A DNA stretch of 64,000 nucleotides from NCBI RefSeq assembly GCF_051209875.1, contig NZ_JBNTQY010000001.1, positions 3,720,001 to 3,784,000 on the forward strand. Direction: 5' to 3'. Positions 45,100-54,658 of this stretch are shown here, one piece after another (positions within the stretch are counted from its first letter, which is position 1; each line of letters starts with the position of its first letter). The DNA is from Emticicia sp051209875. Its GTDB lineage: Bacteria; Bacteroidota; Bacteroidia; Cytophagales; Spirosomataceae. Below the pieces are notes generated by a model. That model made no database searches. It was not told the DNA's origin and worked only from the letters and a program-made list of their open reading frames with translations. The translations under genes were made by a program, and so were the position numbers.

Positions 45100-45928
45100 A
45101 ATAGCTATATTAATTCTATTGTTTTTTAATTTGACAGTTAAATCACAACCCTCTGATAATAGATACTATCAGCATAATGATTCAATTTATCATTTTGAAT
45201 TATTGTTTGAAAAGATTCAGACGAATAATACTATTACAAATCAAAAATTAAATAAAGAAATTTTTAAATTATTTCAAAGTAAAGTAAAGGTAATTTTAAA
45301 TTATCAAAAAAAATACAAAAAAAACAAGAGAGAATATTTCCCTTATGTCACTACATATCAAGTAGATACTTTGTTAAGATATAACGATATCATTTCAATT
45401 GTTTACAAAGTTAATGAAGAAAATGCAACCCCAGGACTTGAGGATTTTTTCTATGAAATTTTTAATTTCAAACTTATTGATAGTCAAGCTATTTTCTTTG
45501 AAAAACGTTATTTTTATAAAGAAAATAATGCAAAAATTCAACAAATAATTGAACAACAATTACCTCAATGTAAAATATTTGATCAAGCTAATTTGAATAG
45601 GACCATTATTCAAATTCAGAAAAACCAGTTTTTAGTTTTGATATGGAAAGGATTATTGGATTTGGATTATATAAGATGTATAGATGATAAATTTTGGGTT
45701 AAAATAGAGAATAATTTTAACAATTTAAATAGTATTGTTTTTTCTACTAAGAAAATAAAAGATAAAGTGTTTTTGAATACAACTCCCAACACACTAACTA
45801 AAATGTACCTTCTAAAAGGTGACGAAGTAGAAATAATAGATGAAAAAGATGAATGGTTAAAAATTCGATACTACGGCAAAAAAACTGTCGAAGGATGGAT
45901 AAAGAAAAGCGATGTGGAAGATAATTAA
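45080..45928 (+). CDS. Secreted SH3-domain protein, candidate immunity protein
   Basis: A 282-residue exported protein with a signal peptide (about 1-22, ending TVKSQ). The first 220 residues match nothing I know. The last 55 form a bacterial SH3-like domain (VFLNTTPNT, KGDEVEIIDEKDEWLKIRYY, VEGWIKKSDV), the type that often binds cell-wall peptides. Its start lies inside the end of the muramidase gene (20-nt overlap). A periplasmic partner directly behind a peptidoglycan hydrolase is what an immunity protein would look like, but no immunity family is recognised. Base composition is extreme: 33 G+C in 180 counted bases (45181-45360). Confidence 0.75.
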   Translation: MKTLKNKIAILILLFFNLTVKSQPSDNRYYQHNDSIYHFELLFEKIQTNNTITNQKLNKEIFKLFQSKVKVILNYQKKYKKNKREYFPYVTTYQVDTLLRYNDIISIVYKVNEENATPGLEDFFYEIFNFKLIDSQAIFFEKRYFYKENNAKIQQIIEQQLPQCKIFDQANLNRTIIQIQKNQFLVLIWKGLLDLDYIRCIDDKFWVKIENNFNNLNSIVFSTKKIKDKVFLNTTPNTLTKMYLLKGDEVEIIDEKDEWLKIRYYGKKTVEGWIKKSDVEDN

Positions 45929-46059
45929 ATTTCATCCATTCTCGATAAAAGCTATTTTTTAATAAAATAGTTTGAGACAAAAAACATAAAAAACAGTCTA
46001 AAGTTGAAAAACAAGCGAAGGCTGGGAAAAGACACACAAAAATAAACTAATACTAACCT

Positions 46060-49000
46060 ATGAAACTACGTTTTTACATCTTGTTTCTCATAGCTTTCCC
46101 TTTTTCTTTTGTAACTTTTGCCAAAGATCTTAAACCTAAAGTTTATACAAAAGAGCAATGCCAGATATTGGGTTTACAGCCAATTAATTTTCCTAATGGT
46201 GAAGTTTTGATGCCAACCCATGATGGCGAAAGGTTTTTTGTAGGTTTAGAAAATAAACCCGCTACTGCTCAGGTTACGCCAGAACAAGTAATTGCTTTTT
46301 TTGAGAAAGCTCGGAGTGCTGGTAAAATCGTCCACGACCTTCTAAGTTTACAGTATGTAAGCGATATGCCTATCATTCTCCAAAAAGAAATTCAAGGCGT
46401 AAGTTATGAAATTGGTCTTAGTAATTTAATTTTCACACCTGCTGAAAATACCCTTTCATTGTTTGCCTTGATTACAACTCCTGATGGAAATCAACTATGT
46501 TTTGCAGGTGAACAGGTAGGTTTTACTGGTCAAGGAGGGATAAAAGAAGGCACTTTAAAATTAGTTTTAGGGGAGAAAAATACCATCCAATTATTAAAAT
46601 TAAGCAAAATTGACTTGGAGCTTACAGGTGGTTCTTTAAAGTTCGACTGTAACGGCTATGATAGCTTTTCGATTGCTGGAAATGTCATTTTTGATCGATC
46701 GTTAATTGTTCCTGAAAATACATCTGATGGCGAAGTGATAGCTGGAAATGTAAAATCTGCTTTTGTATTGAATGAGGTAAAAGATTGGAATAATATGATG
46801 ATAGAAATATCTATGCAACCATTCCAATTGCCTAATATGAAAGGGTATGGTTTTGAAGTAAGTAATGCCGTGATTGATGTAAGTGATTTCAAAAACTCAC
46901 CAAATTGTATTTTTCCAATTGGTTATATAGCTGCCGAAACCGATAATTTGTGGCAAGGGGTTTATATCGGAAACGTGTCCGTTCATTTCCCAAAACACTT
47001 TAAAAACCGTTCTAATCCGCAACGTATAGTAGTTGGCGTAAGTAATTTATTAATCGACAGATTTGGTGTTTCGGGGGAGGTTTTTGGTGAAAACCTCATG
47101 GCTCTCAAAGACGGTGATTTGAATGGTTGGGATTACTCTTTAGATGCAGCAAGTATTGTTTTGGTCAAAAGTAAAGTCAAAGCAGGAAGTTTAGGAGGGA
47201 AAATGAGAATTGCCATTGCTGACGAAGACCGAACAATGGCTTACAAAGCGATCATTGACCCTACTCGTGAGTACTATAATTTTTCTGTTGCAACTGTCGA
47301 TGCTCTCGAATTTAGTTTTTTAAAGGCTTCTCAGGTCACCCTTAGTCCCTCTTCTACCGTAGCTTTAACGCTTGAAAATGGTGAATTTTCAGCATCTGCT
47401 ATGCTTCATGGCAAATTAGATATTACTTCAAAAGAAGATGGAATTAAACTTCAACAATATACTTTTGAGCAACTTTTCGTTTCTACCAAAGCTCCTTATT
47501 TGTCTATCGGATATTTTGGTGGTGGCTCAAATCAAGAGCATCTATTAGGAAATTTCCCTGTTACGCTCATTGCTCCTTATGTTTCTGTTCAAAATAACGT
47601 TGCCTTTATCGAATTTGGATTAGGTGTAAATTTAGACAATATTGGTATTTCTGCCAAAGGTGGCTTTGTTGTCGAAGGAGCTTTTGTTAATAAAAATAAT
47701 AGACACTTTTGGGAAAATAAAAGATTTGAAGTTTCTCAATTGGCTATCAATGCAGACCTAAATGTTGGTACTTTTAGAGGAAATGTAGCTTTTTTCAAGA
47801 ACGACCCTGTTTATGGAAAAGGTTTTTCTGGCGATTTAGAAATGACACTCAAGGCAAGTAGTACTTTGGGGGTAAGAGCCGCAGGTTTATTTGGAAGAAC
47901 TACTGAAAGATATTGGTTCGTTGACGGCGAATTATCAAGTGGAGGTGGAGGAAGTGGACTTTCTATCAATATATTAGCTGGATGTTTTTATAAAAGAATG
48001 TCACCGATGGGAAGAGGTGGCAGCAAATCAATTACTGGCGTTAATTATGTTCCCGACTTTGGTGTCGGTTGGGGTGGACGATTTGCCATCGGACTAAGTG
48101 TTGGAGAAGCTTTAAGTGGTTTAGCTGGTTTAGAAATTGCCACTCATGCTGATGGTACTTTAAATAAAATTGGCATTTTAGGAGCAATCTCAGTTGCAGG
48201 AAGTGGCAGTGGGCAATCACCAGAATCAGCCAAACAGATGTACCAACAGATGTCATCGGATAGTGATATGACACAACCTGGAGGCATCACCAATCGAGTT
48301 GACGGAGACCCAAATACTGGTGACATAAAAAATTCGTCAAACAAGTTTTCTTCAGGTTCAGAAAGTGGTTTTGGAGCATCTATAATATTGAAATTAAATT
48401 ATGATGACCGCAGTTTCTATGGAAAAATAGGTGCAAATGTTCATACAACTTCTATCGGCTTACAAGCAGTTGGAGCATTCTTATTCGCTCCTAATAAATG
48501 GTTTGTTCATCTTGGAGAACCGCCGAGAAATAGTAGAATTCTTGTTCAACTCCCTGCTTTTCCGACGGTTGATGCTTATATTATGCTTGGGCATGGAATT
48601 ATTGAATTGCCTACGCCTGAACCAAATATTTTCACAAAATACCCACAAAAAAATGGTAAGCGAAATACTGGCATTAGTAGTTCAGCTATTATTGATGGTA
48701 GAGGCATTGCTTTTGGGGCAGCTCTTAGTGTAGGTGTTTCTGGTGGGTATAAAAATATTGTGAGAATTAGTGCTGAAGCACGAGCAGGATTGGATATGAT
48801 GCTAACGCATTATGGAGATGGAGCATATTGCGAAGGCAGAGAAGGGCAAGGTATTGGCATCAATCATTGGCGAGCGGCTGGGCAATTATATGTGATTGGA
48901 CAAGCAGGTGTTTCTGCTTTTGGATTTGATGTTTTGAGTCTTGAATTAGGAGCATTATTGAAAGGATCTGCCCCAAATCCAACTTATGGAGAAGGGCAAG

Positions 49001-50964
49001 TTGCTCTCAATTTCAGGGTTTTGATGAAAAATTATCATATTAATGCAGGTTTTCAAGTCGGAGAAAATTGTAAAGTGGTTGGCGGAGACATGACTACCGA
49101 AACTATTCAAGTGATAGAAGGTAATTATCCAAATGACGGCGACCAAAATATTGATAAAAGTATCAATCCTTTCATCGATTTTATAGAAAAAGTAGAATCG
49201 GAGGTTGCTGTTGATGGTTTAAATGGCTCTTATAAAATCAAAGTTTTGGCATTTAATCTTAAAACGGAATCAGGCAGTCCGATTGATGGTTCATGGGGCA
49301 TTGATAGAAATAATGCAAAGAAAATTGCTTTTTACCCCTCCTCTACCCTTCCCGCAGCTACCAAAATTGTAGCTTATGGAAAAATACAATTACAAAAACA
49401 ATCAGGTGGTAGTTGGCAACCATTTTTAGAAAATGGCGAAGTTGTTGAAGAAGTAAGACAGTTCTCTTTCATTACAGGAAAATCTCCAGAAGAGTATAAA
49501 AAAGACATTGAAATTATTAAAGACGTAGCTCAAGAAAAAGCCAAAGATATTATTGAAGAAACAAAAGAAACGGCCACTCAAATAAATGAATATGCCGAAC
49601 AACGTGCAGAAGGAATTAATGAAAAAGCGACTAAAGAAGCGAAAGAAATAAATGACGAAGCAAAAGAACGAGGTAATAAAATCATAGAAAAAGCGATAGA
49701 TTTACCAGAAGAAAAAAAGAAAGAAGTAATAGAAATAGTAACCGTTGCCATTGAAACTGTCAAAAAAGTGACCGAAGATGCACAGGCGAAAGTGAAACAA
49801 ATAACTGATAAAGCTGTTGAAGATGTCAAGATCAATACCTCAAATGCTGTAAATGAGGTTAATAATACAGTCACTACTGCTCTTGCTAATGTGAATAACT
49901 TCAGCAATGATGGTAAAAGACAAATAGAAGAAATTGCACGCCAATTGAATGCAACAATCAATAATTTAGAAAGAGAAAGACGAAATGAAATCAAATGGTG
50001 GATGGGTAGAAGTAGAAGAAATAGAATCAAAGAAGACTATAAAAACCGAGTAATCGCTGCCCAAAATGCTACTCAAATAAAAATGGAGCAAGTCTATGAA
50101 GCAATTAAAACTCAAAGTGATGCAGAAATGGCAGAAGCTCAACGCAAAAGTAAAGAAATCATGGCAAATGCGAAAGCAAGAGCAGAAGAGATAATGAATG
50201 CTGCTGCCAATAAAGCCGATGCAGTCATGCAAAATGCTCGTGAATTGGCTAAACAAATAATGGATGAAGCTGAAAAACAATGCAATAACATTATTAACAA
50301 TACGCCAAACACAGATATATCAGTTTTTGCAAAAATGAGGTATGATAATGCAGCTAATTATGATGAATCTGATGAAGGTGTTGCCGATGCTTTTCAAGAA
50401 GAAGATTTATCAGAAAATCCATTTTCACAAGAATCAGAACAACAAAAACAAGCGAAAATTGAGGAAGAAAACCAACGCTTGCAAGAAGCAATGATTCGTG
50501 AAGAAAATCAAAGAAAAGAGCAAGAACGGAGAGAAGAACAAGAAAGAGAACAACGCCAGCAAGAAGAATGGAATAGAGCTTACCAAGAAAGGCAAGCTGC
50601 CGAAGAAAATGAGCAACGAAGAAAAGAATACGAAAAACAAGCAGAAATAAACAGAGTCGAGCAAGAACGAATACAAGAAGAGCAAAGAATAGCAATGGAA
50701 ACTTACCAAGCTGAACAAAAAAGAATCTACGAAGAACAAATACGAAGAGAACGAGAAACTTACGAAGCTGAGCAACGCCGATTAGCAGAAGAACAGCAAC
50801 GAATAGCTGAACAACAAGCCTTTTATGCTGAAAAAAGACGTATTGCTTATGAAGCTGAGCAAGAGGCAAATAGGTTACGATTTTTAAGAGACGAAGAAGA
50901 ACGTAATAGAAGATTGGTTGATGAGCCTGTTTATATTTTCACTCCCTATTATTACGAATACTGA
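46060..50964 (+). CDS. Giant exported protein with C-terminal coiled coil
   Basis: A 1634-residue protein with a signal peptide (about 1-22, ending TFAKD). Residues about 25-1000 are strand-rich with many Gly-containing turns (for example AGQLYVIGQAGVSAFGFDV). An Ig-like segment follows near 1030-1145 (FYPSSTLPAATKIVAYGKI, FSFITGKSPEEYKKD). From about 1145 to 1430 the chain is a long coiled coil of Ala/Glu/Lys repeats (IMANAKARAEEIMNAAANKA). A short break precedes a Gln/Glu/Arg-rich helix of about 170 residues, which ends in VYIFTPYYYEY. No enzyme or T9SS sorting domain is seen. It is 8 bp from the next gene, so co-translated with it. It looks structural: a surface rod, scaffold or tether. 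Confidence 0.8.
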   Translation: MKLRFYILFLIAFPFSFVTFAKDLKPKVYTKEQCQILGLQPINFPNGEVLMPTHDGERFFVGLENKPATAQVTPEQVIAFFEKARSAGKIVHDLLSLQYVSDMPIILQKEIQGVSYEIGLSNLIFTPAENTLSLFALITTPDGNQLCFAGEQVGFTGQGGIKEGTLKLVLGEKNTIQLLKLSKIDLELTGGSLKFDCNGYDSFSIAGNVIFDRSLIVPENTSDGEVIAGNVKSAFVLNEVKDWNNMMIEISMQPFQLPNMKGYGFEVSNAVIDVSDFKNSPNCIFPIGYIAAETDNLWQGVYIGNVSVHFPKHFKNRSNPQRIVVGVSNLLIDRFGVSGEVFGENLMALKDGDLNGWDYSLDAASIVLVKSKVKAGSLGGKMRIAIADEDRTMAYKAIIDPTREYYNFSVATVDALEFSFLKASQVTLSPSSTVALTLENGEFSASAMLHGKLDITSKEDGIKLQQYTFEQLFVSTKAPYLSIGYFGGGSNQEHLLGNFPVTLIAPYVSVQNNVAFIEFGLGVNLDNIGISAKGGFVVEGAFVNKNNRHFWENKRFEVSQLAINADLNVGTFRGNVAFFKNDPVYGKGFSGDLEMTLKASSTLGVRAAGLFGRTTERYWFVDGELSSGGGGSGLSINILAGCFYKRMSPMGRGGSKSITGVNYVPDFGVGWGGRFAIGLSVGEALSGLAGLEIATHADGTLNKIGILGAISVAGSGSGQSPESAKQMYQQMSSDSDMTQPGGITNRVDGDPNTGDIKNSSNKFSSGSESGFGASIILKLNYDDRSFYGKIGANVHTTSIGLQAVGAFLFAPNKWFVHLGEPPRNSRILVQLPAFPTVDAYIMLGHGIIELPTPEPNIFTKYPQKNGKRNTGISSSAIIDGRGIAFGAALSVGVSGGYKNIVRISAEARAGLDMMLTHYGDGAYCEGREGQGIGINHWRAAGQLYVIGQAGVSAFGFDVLSLELGALLKGSAPNPTYGEGQVALNFRVLMKNYHINAGFQVGENCKVVGGDMTTETIQVIEGNYPNDGDQNIDKSINPFIDFIEKVESEVAVDGLNGSYKIKVLAFNLKTESGSPIDGSWGIDRNNAKKIAFYPSSTLPAATKIVAYGKIQLQKQSGGSWQPFLENGEVVEEVRQFSFITGKSPEEYKKDIEIIKDVAQEKAKDIIEETKETATQINEYAEQRAEGINEKATKEAKEINDEAKERGNKIIEKAIDLPEEKKKEVIEIVTVAIETVKKVTEDAQAKVKQITDKAVEDVKINTSNAVNEVNNTVTTALANVNNFSNDGKRQIEEIARQLNATINNLERERRNEIKWWMGRSRRNRIKEDYKNRVIAAQNATQIKMEQVYEAIKTQSDAEMAEAQRKSKEIMANAKARAEEIMNAAANKADAVMQNARELAKQIMDEAEKQCNNIINNTPNTDISVFAKMRYDNAANYDESDEGVADAFQEEDLSENPFSQESEQQKQAKIEEENQRLQEAMIREENQRKEQERREEQEREQRQQEEWNRAYQERQAAEENEQRRKEYEKQAEINRVEQERIQEEQRIAMETYQAEQKRIYEEQIRRERETYEAEQRRLAEEQQRIAEQQAFYAEKRRIAYEAEQEANRLRFLRDEEERNRRLVDEPVYIFTPYYYEY

Positions 50965-50972
50965 TAATCAAA

Positions 50973-53012
50973 ATGAAACAATACTTCTTAATATTAATGA
51001 TTATTTGTGCATGGAATACGTTTGCACAAGAAACACACTTAGGTATAATCGCCAAAGTGCAAGATAATAAAATAGTAGTACGATGGATGCCTTTAGATTA
51101 TCAAACATGGAAATTAGGGAATTTAAATGGCTATCTATTAGAACGAAGAACTATTACTCGAAATAATATCAAAGTAAATGAATCTTCAATATTATTAACA
51201 AAAAAGCCTTTAAAACCATTAAAAGAAGACTTCTGGACTCGTTTCGGTAAAACTAACAAGTTTGCTGAAGTAGCTGGAAAATTACTATATCAAGAAACAA
51301 GTTCAGATACTACTACACAAAATCTTCAATTTGCTATGTCTATGCTAATGAGTAATATGTCTCCTGGGATTTCAAGTGGGATGGGCATGTTATATGAAGA
51401 CAAAACCACAAACAAAGGTGAAGTGTATGAATACACTACTAAAATTGTGGATAGCTCAATTTTCGCAAAAACTATTATCAATACCTCAAAAAAAACGATA
51501 CTTTTACCACCTCGAAATATCTATGCTGAGTTTTCTGATAGTACAGTTTTTATTCGTTGGCAAGTAACAGATTCTTTACTTCACAGTGCATTTGTTGTTG
51601 AACGCTCAGATGATGGTGGGGTTTCTTTTAAAAGCATTGATGTTAATCCAATTCTAATTTCCACAGAACCAGATTCATTAGGTCGATTTTTTGGCACAAA
51701 ATCAGATAAATTGCAACGTTTTTACCAAAATTACTATTATCGAGTTAAGGCAATTACACCATTTGGAGAGCTTAGCCAAGCATCATCAATCGTCAAAGTA
51801 ATGGGTTATCGTGATAAATTGCCTTTACCCAAAGTCTCTTATCAATTTTTGCCTAAAAATAGGGTCTTAATCAATTGGACTTTTCCTGATTCTCTTCAAA
51901 ATGAAATGCTTGGATTTGAAATTTATCGTTCAGCAAAATTAGACCAAAAATATGAACTCTTATCCAAAAAACGAATCACTCGTAATGCAAGAATATTTGT
52001 TGATTCTCTTCCACTTTCAGAAGGCTATTATCGTGTGGTTGCCATCGATTGGGCGGGAAAAGAGCATACTTCTTATCCTGAATTTGTACAAATGGACGAT
52101 ACAATTCCTCCAATCAAACCTATTATTAAGATTAAAAGAATCAATGAAAAGGGAGTTGTTACACTTAAATGGTCAGCAAACAAAGAAAGTGATTTTCAAG
52201 GATATAGTATATTTAGAGGTGAAAATCCAAAACAAGAATTCAGTATTATTAGTAAAGAAATTTCAAAAGATACTGTTTTAACCGATACACTTTCTTTGGT
52301 TTTGCTCAACAAAAAAGTTCTTTATACCATTATCGCTTACGATAAACGATTAAATGCTTCGATACACTCAGATACAATTATTATTAAAAGACCAGACATT
52401 ATTCCTCCCTCATCGCCAAATTTTACTTCATTCAATGTTAGTGATAGCACTATTTATTTAGAATGGGTCAATAGTTTTAGTGAAGATGTAATCTATACAG
52501 TTTTGTTAAGACGCCCTATAAGTGATTCTATTGCTTGTTTAGTACATGGTTTTAGGAATAACAATCTGAAAAGTACGTTAAATGAAATTAATACTCAAAC
52601 TTCATTTTTAGAAGTAACCGCAGAAGATAATATTACGTATGAATATAGTTTGGTTGCTTATGATGAAAGTGGTTTAGCTTCCAAACCTACAACTATTCAA
52701 TTATCGAAATTGTTTACAGGCGTTCGTAAAGCTATATCACCAATAACTTTTGAATTTGATACTACGGCAAGAAGCACTAAGATTACGTGGTTAGCTCCCA
52801 AACAAAAAGTTAGAAAATATATCTTGTACCGAAAAAGAGGAGAAAATGAATATATTTCTGTTTACAAACAATTTGAAGGCAAATATGCTTCCTTTACTGA
52901 CACTAATATTGAATCCAATATTAGCTATTATTACCGATTAATGGCAATTTTTGAAGATGGTAGTGAAACAAAACTAAGTGAAATATTCACTGCAAAAATA
53001 CCTACCAAATAA
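50973..53012 (+). CDS. FN3-repeat exported protein
   Basis: A 679-residue protein with a signal peptide (about 1-18, ending TFAQE). It is built from roughly five FN3-like modules of about 90-100 residues. Each has a W/Y pair, for example VVRWMPLDYQTWKLGN, FIRWQVTDSL, LINWTFPDSL, TLKWSANKESDFQGYSIF and ITWLAPKQKVRKYILY. The GYLLERRT / FVVERSDDGG strand-C pattern is regular. It has no catalytic or sorting domain. It closes the cluster and is followed by a 13-bp hairpin. It probably mediates contacts among the cluster's surface proteins. Confidence 0.85.
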   Translation: MKQYFLILMIICAWNTFAQETHLGIIAKVQDNKIVVRWMPLDYQTWKLGNLNGYLLERRTITRNNIKVNESSILLTKKPLKPLKEDFWTRFGKTNKFAEVAGKLLYQETSSDTTTQNLQFAMSMLMSNMSPGISSGMGMLYEDKTTNKGEVYEYTTKIVDSSIFAKTIINTSKKTILLPPRNIYAEFSDSTVFIRWQVTDSLLHSAFVVERSDDGGVSFKSIDVNPILISTEPDSLGRFFGTKSDKLQRFYQNYYYRVKAITPFGELSQASSIVKVMGYRDKLPLPKVSYQFLPKNRVLINWTFPDSLQNEMLGFEIYRSAKLDQKYELLSKKRITRNARIFVDSLPLSEGYYRVVAIDWAGKEHTSYPEFVQMDDTIPPIKPIIKIKRINEKGVVTLKWSANKESDFQGYSIFRGENPKQEFSIISKEISKDTVLTDTLSLVLLNKKVLYTIIAYDKRLNASIHSDTIIIKRPDIIPPSSPNFTSFNVSDSTIYLEWVNSFSEDVIYTVLLRRPISDSIACLVHGFRNNNLKSTLNEINTQTSFLEVTAEDNITYEYSLVAYDESGLASKPTTIQLSKLFTGVRKAISPITFEFDTTARSTKITWLAPKQKVRKYILYRKRGENEYISVYKQFEGKYASFTDTNIESNISYYYRLMAIFEDGSETKLSEIFTAKIPTK

Positions 53013-53015
53013 CCC

Positions 53016-53044
53016 GTTCGTAGAATCTAATAGATTCTACGAAC
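53016..53044 (+). terminator. Hairpin at the end of the surface cluster
   Basis: A perfect 13-bp stem GTTCGTAGAATCT / AGATTCTACGAAC with a 3-nt loop, 3 bp after the stop. There is only a weak T-tract, but its place between convergent genes fits a terminator. Confidence 0.65.
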
Positions 53045-53159
53045 TTCCGAATTTTACCATAAATAACTGACCATCAAATATTTATAATTTATTCCATCTT
53101 AATATTTATTCAAAAGTTAGTACAACGTACTTCATTTTCAATAAAAACAAGCATTTTAC

Positions 53160-54434
53160 TTACTTCAATGTCCCTTCTATTTCGCTAAGATTCACTCCCA
53201 ATACTACTTTAGATAAATCATTCAATGCCTTTTTATCTCCTTCAAAATGGAATGTTCGATGATGATGGGTGATACTTTCACTGGTTTTCAAAGCTTTAGT
53301 CGAAGAATTTGATTCTAATTCTATAAAAGGACCTAATTGACTACCATCAGGCGTTTTTCCGTCATTATAAGCATTGAAAGCATCTCCTTTATAAGGTTCC
53401 GAGTGTCTTTCCCAAGTAGATTTAAGATAGTCGCCCTCTGTATCAAGGTCAAATTGGACGATGGTTAAAATTCCTCTTTCAGCGTCATAAGCACCAGCAA
53501 AAGGTTTTGCAGAAGGAGGAGCTAAACCAATTTTTCCTCGACTTTTACCATCTCCTTTAAAATAAGCAACGGAATCTACTATTTTCAATCGGTTATCAGG
53601 TATTTTTCCAAAATAGTCATCTGTTAACAATACCTTTTTTGTATTTGTAAATGGGGCAATCATCGTTGTTTCTTCACTTGGATTATACATTCCTAAAATC
53701 CAAATGCCTAAAGTTCCTTTATCTTTCGACCAATCTTTTCCTATATTCTTTATTATGTTTTCGCTCTCGAAACCTACATATTTTAGGGAAAGAGACGGTG
53801 TAACTTTCAAATACTTTTCAATGTCCTTTCTACTCAAAACAGATATTTTGCGGGTAATTTCAATGTCAAAATCTGTTCCTGAATAATTTTCAAGCGTTCC
53901 TCTCTTCTTAAAAGTAGCTTGTGATTTATTAGATTCTACGTTTTCATAACTTTCTGTGTCAATCAAGGAGGGTGTTTGCCAATTTTCAAAATCAAACTTT
54001 GCTCCTTTTTTGAAAAATATTGAGAATTGCCCACCTTCAGGTGATAACCAAAGGCGTTCTTCTCCGCCAAAAGCATTCATGTGAGGTTTTAATTTCCCTG
54101 ATTCAATTAAATCATAATTGATCCAACCATAGCTATTACCATTTAATCCATCAGCGGTACTTGTCATCACTCGGCCCTGATAATCACCAATTACAATAAT
54201 TTGTGCATCAGGGTTATCTTCAGCCTGAAGTACAATTAGTGGCTTTTGCTTTTCTAAAAATGTCAAATCATAACCAAAAGAACCAGGAGCTGATGAAACA
54301 TTTTGCGTAGAGTCCGTCATACTTTGCATTTCATTTTTAATATTTTTACAACCAAAATGGCTATAAACTAGTGCAATTAAAACGATTGTATTGCTAAAGC
54401 CATATAAAGCTCTTTTTTTAGATAATCCTGACAT
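53160..54434 (-). CDS. DUF6786-like lipoprotein
   Basis: A 424-residue exported protein with an N-terminal hydrophobic segment ending near HFGC, a possible lipobox. The body has ADGLNGNSYGWINYDLI and FGGEERLWLSPEGGQFSIFF, the pattern I associate with DUF6786, a family with a galactose-mutarotase-like beta-sandwich. IVIGDYQGRVMTSTA is the opening strand pair. Sugar binding is likely from the fold, but no catalytic proof is seen. It is the last of three minus-strand genes with a GH140-like enzyme, so a role in glycan use is plausible. Confidence 0.75.
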   Translation of the reverse strand: MSGLSKKRALYGFSNTIVLIALVYSHFGCKNIKNEMQSMTDSTQNVSSAPGSFGYDLTFLEKQKPLIVLQAEDNPDAQIIVIGDYQGRVMTSTADGLNGNSYGWINYDLIESGKLKPHMNAFGGEERLWLSPEGGQFSIFFKKGAKFDFENWQTPSLIDTESYENVESNKSQATFKKRGTLENYSGTDFDIEITRKISVLSRKDIEKYLKVTPSLSLKYVGFESENIIKNIGKDWSKDKGTLGIWILGMYNPSEETTMIAPFTNTKKVLLTDDYFGKIPDNRLKIVDSVAYFKGDGKSRGKIGLAPPSAKPFAGAYDAERGILTIVQFDLDTEGDYLKSTWERHSEPYKGDAFNAYNDGKTPDGSQLGPFIELESNSSTKALKTSESITHHHRTFHFEGDKKALNDLSKVVLGVNLSEIEGTLK

Positions 54435-54658
54435 ATTATAAGTATTTTGGGTTAAATATTTGCGTAAATATATTTTCTACTTGATATTAATTACCATTTT
54501 TTCAATGGTTTAAAATACTCATTTATAGTAATTATAAATCTAAAATTACCTTTTGGTGCTTCAAAAAACTATCGCTCTTGAGTGTAAAAGTTTAGGTTTC
54601 TATATAAATGTTTCTATTTCTTGAATTTCATATTAATTGAGTCGTACTATCTTCTGTC

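Noticed and set aside
49578..50869. Several long minus-strand frames opposite the coiled-coil gene
   Set aside because: Antisense of Glu/Lys/Gln-rich coding DNA lacks stops and yields Phe/Leu/Ser-rich nonsense. The plus-strand gene explains the region.
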